Source of the DNA: Saccharibacillus brassicae
GTDB lineage: Bacteria; Bacillota; Bacilli; Paenibacillales; Paenibacillaceae
NCBI RefSeq assembly: GCF_006542275.1
Contig: NZ_CP041217.1
Coordinates: 1,473,501-1,537,500 of the forward strand
Length of the DNA: 64,000 bases
Direction: 5' to 3'
Shown: positions 49,963 through 58,255 of the stretch, piece by piece
Numbering within the stretch: position 1 is the stretch's first letter
Layout: each line of letters starts with the position of its first letter
Position numbers and translations under genes: made by a program
Notes under the pieces: model-generated
Seen by the model: only the letters and a program-made list of their open reading frames with translations
Told to the model about the DNA's origin: nothing
Databases searched by the model: none

Positions 49963-51258
49963 ATGCGAACCTATACCCCTAAAAAGCTCGCCGCGCTTCT
50001 GCTCCTGCTGCCGCTCGCGGCTTGTTCGGGTCAGACCGGCGCTCCCGCCGGATCGGTTCCGGCCGGACAGTCGCCCGTGCAGACGCCGAACGCGGGCAGC
50101 GAAGCGGGCGAAGGCACGGACGCGGGAACGGACCCGAATGAAGCGAACGGAACGGACGGCGCGGACGGGAAGGCCGAACCCGGGGCGGACGGCGCCGCGG
50201 CGGATACCGGTAACGACGGGAAAAGTGCGACTTCGGGTTCGGGCGGCACCGGCGCAGGCAGCGGCGGCAGCGTGACCGACGGCCTGACCGGAGAAACGGA
50301 GATCGCCGCGGAGAGGCTGGAGACGCCGTGGGAGATCCAGTTCGCCGGCGATACGGTCTATATGACGCTGCGCGGCGGTTCTATCGCCAAAGTGTCCGGC
50401 GGCCGGCAGACGGTGCAGCCGGTCTCGCTCGACCCCGGCGTGCTGGAAGCAGGCGAAGGCGGGATGCTCGGCTTCGCGTTGGCGCCGGACTTTGCGGAGT
50501 CGCGCGCGGCTTACGTCTACCATACGTACGGAGAAGGCGACGGCATCCGCAACCGCGTGATCCGGATCGAAGAAGAGCCTTCGGGTTCGGGCTGGACCGA
50601 GACGGCGGTACTGCTCGACGGTATTCCGGGCGCGCGCGTGCACGACGGCGGACGGATCGCGTTCGGGCCGGACGGCATGCTGTACGTGACGACGGGCGAC
50701 GCGCAGGACGAGAGTTCGGCGCAGGATACCGGCAGCGTCGCGGGCAAGATTCTGCGGATGACGCCGGAAGGCGGCGTGCCGGGCGACAATCCGATCGCGG
50801 ATTCCTACGTCTATTCGTACGGCCACCGCAATTCGCAGGGCATCGACTGGCTTGCGGACGGCACGATGTACGCTTCCGAACACGGGCCGAGCGGCAATCC
50901 CGGCGGCCACGACGAGATGAACGAGATCGTGCCGGGTGCCAATTACGGCTGGCCGGACGTGCTGGGCGACGAGAGCGGGGAAGGCTTGACGCCACCGCTG
51001 TACCATACGGGCGAAGAAGCGATCGCGCCTTCGGGCATCGCGGCGACGCCGGACGGCAAAGTGTTGGTCGCGAATCTGCGCGGCGAGAGCCTGACGTCTT
51101 TTGATCCCGAGACCGGGGAGATGGCGGACGTGCTGAGCGGCGTCGGCCGTATCCGCGACGTGGCCGTCCACGACGGACAGGTCTACGTCCTGACGAACAA
51201 TACCGACGGACGCGGCTCGCCGGCGGAAGGCGATGATAAACTGCTTATTTTGCGATAA
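49963..51258 (+). CDS. Lipoprotein, glucose/sorbosone dehydrogenase-like (PQQ-type propeller)
   Basis: 431 residues. A lipoprotein signal peptide with lipobox LAAC (cleavage before Cys21) is followed by a ~85-residue Gly/Ala/Asp-rich spacer and a six-bladed GSDH propeller (~105-431). Landmarks: LETPWEIQFAGDTVYMTLRGG, IPGARVHDGGRIAFGPDGMLYVTTGDAQ, YSYGHRNSQGIDW, ASEHGPSGNPGGHDEMNEIVPGANYGWP and YHTGEEAIAPSGIAATP. The His in VHDGG and the GHRNxQG loop correspond to conserved residues of the PQQ aldose dehydrogenase family (YliI/Asd type). It would oxidise aldoses at the cell surface if PQQ is available. AAGGAGG precedes the ATG. It is followed 88 bp later by a paralog. Confidence 0.9.
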   Translation: MRTYTPKKLAALLLLLPLAACSGQTGAPAGSVPAGQSPVQTPNAGSEAGEGTDAGTDPNEANGTDGADGKAEPGADGAAADTGNDGKSATSGSGGTGAGSGGSVTDGLTGETEIAAERLETPWEIQFAGDTVYMTLRGGSIAKVSGGRQTVQPVSLDPGVLEAGEGGMLGFALAPDFAESRAAYVYHTYGEGDGIRNRVIRIEEEPSGSGWTETAVLLDGIPGARVHDGGRIAFGPDGMLYVTTGDAQDESSAQDTGSVAGKILRMTPEGGVPGDNPIADSYVYSYGHRNSQGIDWLADGTMYASEHGPSGNPGGHDEMNEIVPGANYGWPDVLGDESGEGLTPPLYHTGEEAIAPSGIAATPDGKVLVANLRGESLTSFDPETGEMADVLSGVGRIRDVAVHDGQVYVLTNNTDGRGSPAEGDDKLLILR

Positions 51259-51345
51259 CGCATAAGAATAGGGTGCTTTTTGGCGAAAAAAGATTGAGCC
51301 CGCACCTCCCGGGTAAAAATGGAAAAAAGAAGGAGGGATTTAACC

Positions 51346-52605
51346 ATGCCCCTATTGAGCACGAAAAGCAAAGCGCTGACGGCAGCCCTGCTGCTTGCTG
51401 TGCCGATCTCGGCTTACGCGGCGGATCAGCGAGAGGCACAGCAAACGGCAGAGTCGCAAATCCCGTCGGCTGCGGCCGGCATTCTCAAAATTTCGCCCGG
51501 TCCGGGCGCGGGCGCGTCCGCGATCCCGGCGGCGAGTCCAGCGGCAGGCGCGGCGGCCGCTTCGGCGACGAGCGCGGCGAAAGCCAGCGTCACCGATTCG
51601 CTGCAAGGCGGTTACGACGTGGCGGCGACGAAGCTTAAAATTCCGTGGTCGATGCAGTTTGCCGGAGACGTCGTCTATATTACGCAGCGCGGCGGCGGCA
51701 TCGTCGAAGTGAAAAACGGCAAGCAGACGGTGCAGGAAGTGCGAACCAAAAAAGCGCTGCGCGTCGTCGGCGAAGCCGGCCTGACCGGGTTCGTGCTCGA
51801 TCCGAACTTCGCCAAAAATAAGTATGCCTACATCTACCATGCTTACGAGGAAAAAGGCGAAGCGCTGAACCGCATCGTCAAGGTGAAGCTCGTGAACGGC
51901 GTCTGGCGCGAGCAAAAAGAACTGCTGGACGGTATCCCAGGCGGCCGTATCCACGAAGGCGGACGCCTCGCGATCGGACCGGACGGCATGCTGTACAGCA
52001 CGGCCGGCGACGCGAACCGGCGCGAGCTGTCCCAGAACCTGTCGAGTTCCGCCGGCAAAGTGCTGCGCATGACGACGAGCGGCCAAGTGCCCAAAGACAA
52101 CCCGTTCAAAAATTCGTACGTGTACGCGTACGGCCTGCGCAATGCGCAGGGCCTCGCCTGGACGTCCAGCGGCACGCTGTACGCGTCGGACCACGGACCG
52201 AGCGGCGCGCCGATTCCCGGCGGCAGCGGCACCGACCGGACCGGCCTCGACGAGATCAACGTCATTGCCAAAGGCGCCAACTACGGCTGGCCGAAGATTC
52301 AGGGTACCGAGACGGCGCCGGGCCTGATCCCGCCGTATTACGTCGCCGGCGACCGGGCGATCGCGCCTTCCGGCATCGCGGCGACGCCGGACGACAAGAT
52401 TCTGGTCGCGACGCTTGTCGGCCAGAGCCTCAAGCAGTTCGACCCGCTCTCCAAGACGATGACCGACGTCCTGACCGGCGAAGGCCGCATCCGCGACGTG
52501 GCCGTTCACGGCGGACGCGTCTACGTGCTGACGAACAATTCGGTGAGCACCGCCCCCAACGCCAAGCCGGGTCCGGATGAAGACCGGCTGCTGATCTTGA
52601 AGTAA
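51346..52605 (+). CDS. Secreted glucose/sorbosone dehydrogenase-like protein (paralog)
   Basis: 419 residues. It has a Sec signal peptide without lipobox (LTAALLLAVPISAYAADQ), a shorter Ala-rich spacer and the same GSDH propeller. Landmarks: KIPWSMQFAGDVVYITQRGG, IPGGRIHEGGRLAIGPDGMLYSTAGDANR, YAYGLRNAQGLAW, ASDHGPSGAPIPGGSG, DEINVIAKGANYGWP and DRAIAPSGIAATP. The GHRN loop of its neighbour is GLRN here, so one His is replaced by Leu. It arose by tandem duplication of the preceding gene and is anchored differently (released, not lipid-attached). AGAAGGAGG precedes the ATG at 51346. A terminator follows at 52640. Confidence 0.9.
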   Translation: MPLLSTKSKALTAALLLAVPISAYAADQREAQQTAESQIPSAAAGILKISPGPGAGASAIPAASPAAGAAAASATSAAKASVTDSLQGGYDVAATKLKIPWSMQFAGDVVYITQRGGGIVEVKNGKQTVQEVRTKKALRVVGEAGLTGFVLDPNFAKNKYAYIYHAYEEKGEALNRIVKVKLVNGVWREQKELLDGIPGGRIHEGGRLAIGPDGMLYSTAGDANRRELSQNLSSSAGKVLRMTTSGQVPKDNPFKNSYVYAYGLRNAQGLAWTSSGTLYASDHGPSGAPIPGGSGTDRTGLDEINVIAKGANYGWPKIQGTETAPGLIPPYYVAGDRAIAPSGIAATPDDKILVATLVGQSLKQFDPLSKTMTDVLTGEGRIRDVAVHGGRVYVLTNNSVSTAPNAKPGPDEDRLLILK

Positions 52606-52639
52606 GGCCAACCGGCCGAACCGAACAGGCCGAACAGGA

Positions 52640-52678
52640 AAAAAGAAGCCGCTCCGGGTGTAGAGGACGGCTTCTTTT
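52640..52678 (+). terminator. Rho-independent terminator
   Basis: AAAAGAAGCCG-TCC ... GGACGGCTTCTTTT. It ends the dehydrogenase pair. Beyond it, a 23-bp unit CTGGCGCGGCCGGAGAGCGC+GGG occurs twice in tandem (52708-52753). Confidence 0.82.
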
Positions 52679-52800
52679 CTATGCGTGCGGAGCTGGGCCG
52701 GGCGGGTCTGGCGCGGCCGGAGAGCGCGGGCTGGCGCGGCCGGAGAGCGCGGGCGGGCGCGGCTGCCGTCGGCTTCCCCTTTCTACCCGCCATCCCTGCG

Positions 52801-52984
52801 CTAACGAATCGTCGTAACGCTAATCGTCGTTTTACAGCCGATTTTCCATTTTAACGAATCGTAGTATCGCTATTTGTCCATTTTCGCTTTAAAAAGAGCT
52901 TCGCGGCTCGAATAGCGTGCTCTCGATTCGTTAGTTTGGAAAAAAGCGTCCAAATCGGCATATAGCGTGATGACGATTCGTTAG
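52801..52984. repeat. Four-box composite palindrome, copy D (best preserved)
   Basis: Boxes start at 52801 and 52851; inverted boxes end at 52934 and 52984. All four have CTAACGAATCG (one T variant), six variable bases and a CGCTATTTG-like arm. Spacing is 50/73/50. It lies between two plus-strand genes. Confidence 0.92.
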
Positions 52985-53125
52985 CGCCGCCGCGCCGCCG
53001 GAAAGCGCTACGGTTGGCTTTTGCCGCGTCGAAACGTACAATGGAGCTTGCGCGCGGTCCGCCCGGCATGGCCGGAGCCCGCTCCGCGCGCCGGAATCGC
53101 CCCTACAAAGGAGACTTTCAACGCC

Positions 53126-54268
53126 ATGACTGCCCATCCCGCTTCACGCCCGGCTTCCGCCGCGCCTTCGCGCCGCGCTGCCCGGCCTTCGTCTTTTTCG
53201 GATAAACGCATCGTTCTGACCGGAGGCGGCTCGGCCGGACACGTCTCGGTCAATCTGGCGCTCATTCCCGTGCTTCGGGAACAGGGCTGGTCGATACACT
53301 ATATCGGTTCGGAGACCGGCATCGAAAAAGAACTGGTGTCCGCGCTGCCCGGCGTGACTTACCATGCGATCGCCACGGGCAAGCTGCGCCGCTACTTCTC
53401 GCTGCAAAACTTTTCCGATCCGCTGCGCATTCTCAGAGGCGTCGGCCAGTCGCGGCGCCTGATCCGGCGGCTCAAGCCACAGGTCGTCTTTTCCAAAGGC
53501 GGCTTCGTGTCCGTGCCGGTCGTACTCGGCGCCTGGATGAACCGGGTGCCCGCGCTGATCCACGAATCGGATTATTCGCCCGGACTCGCCAACCGACTCG
53601 CGCTGCCGTTTGCCGCGGCGCTCTGCACGACTTTTCCGGAGACGGCCGCCGCGGTCAAATCCGGCAAAGCGGTGCAGATCGGTTCGGTCGTCCGCCCCGA
53701 ATTGAAGACCGGCAGCGCCGCGCGCGGCCTCGAATTCCTCGGCTTCGACGGCGCCAAGCCCGTGCTGCTCGCTGCCGGAGGCAGCCTCGGCTCCCGCGCG
53801 CTGAACGGCAATCTGCGCCGCAATCTCGGCGAGCTGCTGCACCGCTTCGACGTCGTGCATCTGTGCGGCCGCGGCGGCCTCGACCCGCAGCTGGAAGAGC
53901 GCGCGGGCTACCGCCAGTTCGAATTCGTGCACGAATCGCTGCCCGACGTGCTCGCGGCGGCCGACCTTGTGTTCAGCCGCGCCGGATCAAACGCGATCTT
54001 CGAGTTTCTGTCGCTGGGCAAGCCGATGCTGCTCTGCCCGCTCGGCCGCTCGCAAAGCCGCGGCGACCAGATCCTGAACGCGGATTCGTTCGTCCGCGCC
54101 GGCTACGCCGAGAGCCTCGACGAAGACGCCTGGAGCGACGAAGCGTTCTTCGCGAAGCTGGATCGGCTGCACCGCGACCGGGAACTTTACGCCGCGCGCA
54201 TGCGCGCGGCCGAGAACGGCGACCCGCTTCAACAGCTGCTGCGGCGCATTACGGACACGGCCAAGTAA
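53126..54268 (+). CDS. MurG-like UDP-GlcNAc:undecaprenyl-PP-MurNAc-peptide transferase (orphan)
   Basis: 380 residues of the GT28 family. The N-terminal glycine loop IVLTGGGSAGHVSVNLALIP, the acceptor-side KGGFVSVPVVLGA and HESDYSPGLANR, and the UDP-binding C-terminal GGSLGSRALN and FSRAGSNAIFEFLSLGKPMLLCPLGR are all present. MurG makes lipid II from lipid I on the inner membrane face. This copy stands outside any cell-division cluster, so it may be a second MurG or act on another lipid-linked acceptor. A ~33-residue Ala/Ser/Arg-rich leader precedes the fold. The ATG at 53126 has AAAGGAG 12-13 nt upstream, a rather long spacing, so the start is uncertain. A terminator is at 54371. Confidence 0.9.
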   Translation: MTAHPASRPASAAPSRRAARPSSFSDKRIVLTGGGSAGHVSVNLALIPVLREQGWSIHYIGSETGIEKELVSALPGVTYHAIATGKLRRYFSLQNFSDPLRILRGVGQSRRLIRRLKPQVVFSKGGFVSVPVVLGAWMNRVPALIHESDYSPGLANRLALPFAAALCTTFPETAAAVKSGKAVQIGSVVRPELKTGSAARGLEFLGFDGAKPVLLAAGGSLGSRALNGNLRRNLGELLHRFDVVHLCGRGGLDPQLEERAGYRQFEFVHESLPDVLAAADLVFSRAGSNAIFEFLSLGKPMLLCPLGRSQSRGDQILNADSFVRAGYAESLDEDAWSDEAFFAKLDRLHRDRELYAARMRAAENGDPLQQLLRRITDTAK

Positions 54269-54370
54269 ATGCCGATCCGTCTGTGCATGAGCGTCCCCGC
54301 CCGGCTGCGGCGGCGGAACTTTTCCAGCCGGCCGCTCGCCTCCGGATGCGCACCGTCCGCCCCGCACGCC

Positions 54371-54410
54371 AAAAAGAGCGCAACCGCCCCGGCGGTTACG
54401 CTCTTTTTTT
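54371..54410 (+). terminator. Rho-independent terminator
   Basis: AAAAAGAGCGCAACCGCC-CCGG-GGCGGTTACGCTC followed by TTTTTTT. It ends the MurG-like gene. Confidence 0.92.
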
Positions 54411-54602
54411 GACCAAATCACTGCTTGTTCGACCAAATCCCTACGTGCCCGTTCATTTTTTAGTCTCAAAGACTCTAATCTTTCAATCAAAACAAGATTA
54501 TATTTTGACTACAGCGCTTAATCTGCATCATCGCAAATGCCATACGTTGCAGCAGCCCGATCCGTGCGGCGTATCTCAACCTATACATTGGAGGTGAGGT
54601 CT

Positions 54603-54755
54603 TTGCTTGATCACGATAAATGGGATGAATTCACGATGAAACTGACCGAGAAATGGATCTCGATCCCTCGCGTATACCGTCTCTGCATCTTCCATTTATT
54701 TATGTTCATTGCAGCCGTAATTTGTTGGACCCTTTATTTGAATCGGTATTATTGA
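54603..54755 (+). CDS. Small single-helix membrane protein, TTG start
   Basis: 50 residues from a TTG at 54603, with GGAGGTGAGG 3-8 nt upstream. The polar, charged N-terminus (LDHDKWDEFTMKLTEKWISIPRVYR) is followed by one transmembrane helix (LCIFHLFMFIAAVICWTLYL) and a short NRYY tail. The frame is open further upstream to 54537, but that part lacks a site. It converges with the ADP-ribosylglycohydrolase gene, the two stops being 33 bp apart. No family is recognised. The strong ribosome binding site and helix amphiphilicity favour a real gene. Confidence 0.62.
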   Translation: MLDHDKWDEFTMKLTEKWISIPRVYRLCIFHLFMFIAAVICWTLYLNRYY

Positions 54756-54788
54756 TTATGATCAAGAACATCCACCTAACCCAAAAAC

Positions 54789-55763
54789 CTAACCCGAAGA
54801 CAACAGCCTCTTTTCCAACCGGCCGCATAGCTCCCGCAGTTCCTCCAGCTTCGCCAGCTGCGACAGCCATTCGGCCGGGATGCCGGCTTCGCCGTACAGA
54901 ATGCCCGCCAGTCCGCCGACGACCGCTCCGGTCGTATCGGTGTCTTCGCCGAGATTGACCGCCTTGAGCGCCGCGTCGCGGTAGCTGCCGGTCGTCAGCA
55001 GGCACCACAGCGCCGCTTCGAGCGTATCGACCACATAGCCGCTCGAACGGATCGCGTCCCGCTCAAGCTCCGCCAGCCGTCCGCCGAGCACCCGCTCGAA
55101 TGCCGCCGATTCGGCGTGCCCGGCGTGGCGTTCGCGGATAGCGGCGACCGCCGTCATATACGCTTTTTCCGCCGAATGCCCGTCCAGCAGCGCAAGCGCG
55201 GTCTCCACGTAGATCTGGCAGGCCAGCACGGAACGCGGGTGCCGGTGCGTGATCGACGACACTTCTTCGACCAGACGGTCGCGCTCCGCCGCCTCCATGC
55301 CCCGCACATGGAAAGCGAGCGGCAAAATGCGCATCAGCGAACCGTTGCCGTTGGCGCTCTCGCGCGTCAGCCCGGCAAATCTCGCCCACATCGCCTCTTC
55401 CCGATAGCGTTCCAGCGCTTCGCGCGTCGCGTTGCCGATATCGAACAGTTCGCCGTGCGGCGTCATGTAGCCCTCTTGCAGCCAGCGAACGAAACGGCCG
55501 GCCATGTCTTCGGTATCGCATTCTTTTTGCAGCACCAGGCTCTCCACCGTGCACCACGTCATCGTGCTGTCGTCCGACCACGTGCCCGGAGGCTGGTTGT
55601 ACGTGCCGTATCCGAACATGTCCGTGACCGGGTTGGCGTCCAGATACGCCCTCTGCCGAAACTCCACCGGAACGCCCAAAGCGTCCGCGGCCGTCAGTCC
55701 AAGCAGCGCGCCGTTCAATCTCGAGCGAAACGAAAGCGGCTGCCCGGTTTGGTGATTATGCAT
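54789..55763 (-). CDS. ADP-ribosylglycohydrolase family protein
   Basis: 324 residues of the all-helical DraG/ARH fold. The di-magnesium site is visible in GTWSDDSTMTW near the N-terminus and GEDTDTTGAVVGGLAG near the C-terminus, with GALLGLTAADALGVPVEF at the start and SANGNGSLMRILPLAF in the middle. ARH enzymes remove ADP-ribose from proteins, nucleic acids or small molecules. The start at 55763 has GGGAGGAAGG ~3-8 nt upstream; a frame to 55820 overlaps the upstream DUF1877 gene's end. It lies 46 bp downstream of DUF1877 and is likely cotranscribed with it. No ADP-ribosyltransferase is nearby. Confidence 0.93.
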   Translation of the reverse strand: MHNHQTGQPLSFRSRLNGALLGLTAADALGVPVEFRQRAYLDANPVTDMFGYGTYNQPPGTWSDDSTMTWCTVESLVLQKECDTEDMAGRFVRWLQEGYMTPHGELFDIGNATREALERYREEAMWARFAGLTRESANGNGSLMRILPLAFHVRGMEAAERDRLVEEVSSITHRHPRSVLACQIYVETALALLDGHSAEKAYMTAVAAIRERHAGHAESAAFERVLGGRLAELERDAIRSSGYVVDTLEAALWCLLTTGSYRDAALKAVNLGEDTDTTGAVVGGLAGILYGEAGIPAEWLSQLAKLEELRELCGRLEKRLLSSG

Positions 55764-55809
55764 CGGTCCTTCCTCCCTGCCTGCGTGCTTCGATTCTCTG
55801 CGCCGATCT

Positions 55810-56289
55810 TCAGGAGACATAGATCAGCATGCCTTCGCCCGCCGCCGCGGCCGCCCGATAATGCGCGCGCATCGGCTCGTAATAGCCGAGCACGTAATCC
55901 AGTTCTCCGGCTTCGTTCCAGTCCGCGGACGGATAGACGCCGGCTTCGTTCATGTCGTCCGGCTCGAAGCCTTTGGCCAGATCCGGCTCGCTGACGCTTT
56001 CGAGCGCCGACGACACTTCGCGCACTTCGTCCGGCGTCAGATACCGCACAATGATGTCTTCCTGTTCGTCCTCGTTCAGCGCTTTGCCGCCCATGAGCGC
56101 GTCGAACAGCGGGCCTTCCCCGCTCCAGGCGTCGCCGCACAGCAAATATTGCAGGCCGTGCCACGCTTTGTCGAGATCGAGTTCTTCGCCTTCGTCTCCC
56201 TGAATGTACGCGTACAGATCCAGGCCTCCGTGAATCAACGACGACAATGACTGCTCCGGTATGCGCCTCAAGTACCCGATCATGCCCAT
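55810..56289 (-). CDS. DUF1877 (YfbM-like) family protein
   Basis: 159 residues, normal for the family. It opens with MGMIGYLRRIP, the typical DUF1877 start, followed by LDLDKAWHGLQYLLCG, FDALMGGKAL, RYLTPDEVREVSSAL and WNEAGELDYVLGYYEPMRAHYRAAAAAGEGMLIYVS. The family (PF08974) has a known structure (E. coli YfbM) but no established function. GAGGAGGAG stands about 7 nt before the ATG. Together with the downstream ADP-ribosylglycohydrolase it forms a two-gene operon. The pairing may be meaningful because both families appear near conflict and stress genes, but this is only an inference. Confidence 0.9.
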   Translation of the reverse strand: MGMIGYLRRIPEQSLSSLIHGGLDLYAYIQGDEGEELDLDKAWHGLQYLLCGDAWSGEGPLFDALMGGKALNEDEQEDIIVRYLTPDEVREVSSALESVSEPDLAKGFEPDDMNEAGVYPSADWNEAGELDYVLGYYEPMRAHYRAAAAAGEGMLIYVS

Positions 56290-56620
56290 AACAAGACTCC
56301 TCCTCGGTTAAAAAAAGAATACGTCCGCCAAAAAAGAAGACGTCGGCGTGCCTTGTTCTATTCTACACGTCCGGCGGGCGAAATGAATCTATGTCCGCCG
56401 GGAGAAGACACTATGTCCGCAGCGGCCCGCCCGTCAACCGCCTTTTTTTCCGCTACCATTCCGCATCGTCCTTGCCTTCCTTGTTTCCGCACAAAAAGTT
56501 GACATCAAAGCCTAAACATTCGGAAATTCGGAGCGTACGCAGGCCGGGGACATCGTGAATTTTTTTCGACAAAATAGCGGCCAAGCCGGCTCGCCAAGCC
56601 AAAAAATCCTTGCTTTTCCC

Positions 56621-56649
56621 GTGACGACACGGGGGGAGAATGCTATAAT
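56621..56649 (+). promoter_or_regulatory. Aminotransferase promoter
   Basis: GTGACG, 17-nt spacer, perfect TATAAT (56644-56649), about 35 bp before the ATG. The rest of the 56290-56620 gap shows no recognisable element. Confidence 0.65.
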
Positions 56650-56684
56650 TGACGCAATTCGGTTTGGAAGGATGACGACTTGCA

Positions 56685-57983
56685 ATGAACCCTATGGCTG
56701 AACAATGGAACGAAAAGATCAGAACCGCAAACGCGCATGTCCACGATATGCTATCGGGACTCGGCCGGGAAATCTATTTCCCGAAGGAAGGCATCTTGAG
56801 CCAATCCGCCGAAGCGACGACGCACGCCAAGAAATATAATGCCACGATCGGCATCGCGACCGAGAACGGCGGACCGATGCACCTGAACGTGATCCAGGAT
56901 AAACTTTCGGCCTACAGCCCGAAAGATCTGTACGGCTACGCGCCTCCCGCGGGCAAGCCGGAACTGCGCGCCGCCTGGCGCGAGAAGATGATCCGCGAGA
57001 ATCCTTCGCTCGAAGGCAAAGCGTTCGGCAATCCGATTACGACCAACGCGCTGACGCACGGCCTCAGCATCGTGGCCGATCTGTTCGCGGACAGCGGCGA
57101 CGCGGTCGTCTACCCGGACAAGAACTGGGAGAACTACGAGCTGACGTTCGGCATCCGCCGCGGCGCGAAGATCGTCAACTACGAACTGTTCGACGCGGAC
57201 ATGCGCTTCAATGCGCCGGCGTTCCGCCGGGCGCTGCTGGAACAAAAGGAAGCGGGCAAAGCGATCGTGCCGCTCAACTTCCCGAACAACCCGACCGGCT
57301 ACACGCCGAGCGTCGCGGAAGGCGAAGAGATCGTCTCCGTGCTCGTCGAAGCCGCCGAAGCCGGCATCAACCTCGTCGTCGTGACCGACGACGCCTATTT
57401 CGGCCTCTTCTTCGAAGACTCGCTGCACGAATCGCTGTTCGGCAAGCTTGCCGGCCTGCATCCGCGCATTTTGCCGATCAAGATCGACGGCGCGACCAAG
57501 GAAGAATTCGTCTGGGGCTTCCGCGTCGGCTTTATCACGTACGCGTCGGACGACGCCGACGTGCTGACGGCGCTTGAGCAGAAGACGATGGGCATTATCC
57601 GCGCCACCATCTCCAGCGGCCCGCACCCGTCGCAGACGTTCGTGCTCGACGCGCTCAAATCGCCGGAGTTCGAAGCCCAGAAGCAGGAGAAATTCCTGAT
57701 CATGAAAGGCCGCGCCAACAAGGTCAAAGCGCTGCTCGACAGCGGCAAATACGAAGGCGTCTGGACGTACTACCCGTTCAACTCCGGCTACTTCATGTGC
57801 CTCAAGCTGAATCCGGGCATCCCGGCCGAAGCGCTGCGCCAGCGCCTGCTGCACGAATACGGCGTGGGTACGATCGCTCTCGGCGAGACCGACCTGCGCA
57901 TCGCGTTCTCCTGTATCGCCGAAGAACATCTGGAAGATCTGTTCGACCTGGTATATCGGGGCGCGCAGGAAATCGGACAGTAA
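56685..57983 (+). CDS. PLP-dependent aminotransferase, class I/II
   Basis: 432 residues with the fold-type I aminotransferase layout. Landmarks are YGYAPPAGKPELRAAWREKM, the PLP-contact GLSIVADLF, VPLNFPNNPTGYTPS (Asn contacting PLP), VTDDAYFGLFFED (Asp to pyridine N), the Schiff-base Lys in KIDGATKEEFVWGFRVGF, and the C-terminal substrate Arg in ETDLRIAFSCIAEEHLEDLF. The substrate is an amino acid; the motif set is compatible with aspartate/aromatic-like enzymes but not decisive. GGAAGG lies ~13 nt before the ATG; a second in-frame ATG follows at 56694. It is monocistronic, with a hairpin at 58159. Confidence 0.92.
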   Translation: MNPMAEQWNEKIRTANAHVHDMLSGLGREIYFPKEGILSQSAEATTHAKKYNATIGIATENGGPMHLNVIQDKLSAYSPKDLYGYAPPAGKPELRAAWREKMIRENPSLEGKAFGNPITTNALTHGLSIVADLFADSGDAVVYPDKNWENYELTFGIRRGAKIVNYELFDADMRFNAPAFRRALLEQKEAGKAIVPLNFPNNPTGYTPSVAEGEEIVSVLVEAAEAGINLVVVTDDAYFGLFFEDSLHESLFGKLAGLHPRILPIKIDGATKEEFVWGFRVGFITYASDDADVLTALEQKTMGIIRATISSGPHPSQTFVLDALKSPEFEAQKQEKFLIMKGRANKVKALLDSGKYEGVWTYYPFNSGYFMCLKLNPGIPAEALRQRLLHEYGVGTIALGETDLRIAFSCIAEEHLEDLFDLVYRGAQEIGQ

Positions 57984-58158
57984 CCCTGCCGACGAACGGC
58001 ACGCGGCAGGAGCGGTCGATAGCCGAGCTTACGCCGTAACGCCGCTTAGGCCGCTTAGGCTGCTTACGCTGCCGGTCGATTCGGCGCCTGCAGGCCGAAC
58101 CGGCACGGAAGATTCAGGCACGCATGATGTAAGCACGTACCCTATAAACGCGCGCACC

Positions 58159-58199
58159 CAAAACCACCGCAGGAGCTTCCGGCTCCGGCGGTGGTTTTG
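58159..58199. terminator. Hairpin terminator between convergent genes
   Basis: CAAAACCACCGC-AGG-AGC-TTCCG-GCT-CCG-GCGGTGGTTTTG. Short T-runs in both directions; it serves the aminotransferase (plus) and DinB-like (minus) genes. Confidence 0.75.
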
Positions 58200-58255
58200 G
58201 CATGCGCTCTTTTTTTTCGGCCGTATTCGCGTCCTATTTCTGTTCTTGTTCCTAT

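Noticed and set aside
54603-56289. Toxin-antitoxin or anti-phage defence locus
   Set aside because: No ADP-ribosyltransferase, nuclease or other effector is adjacent, so the label is not supported.
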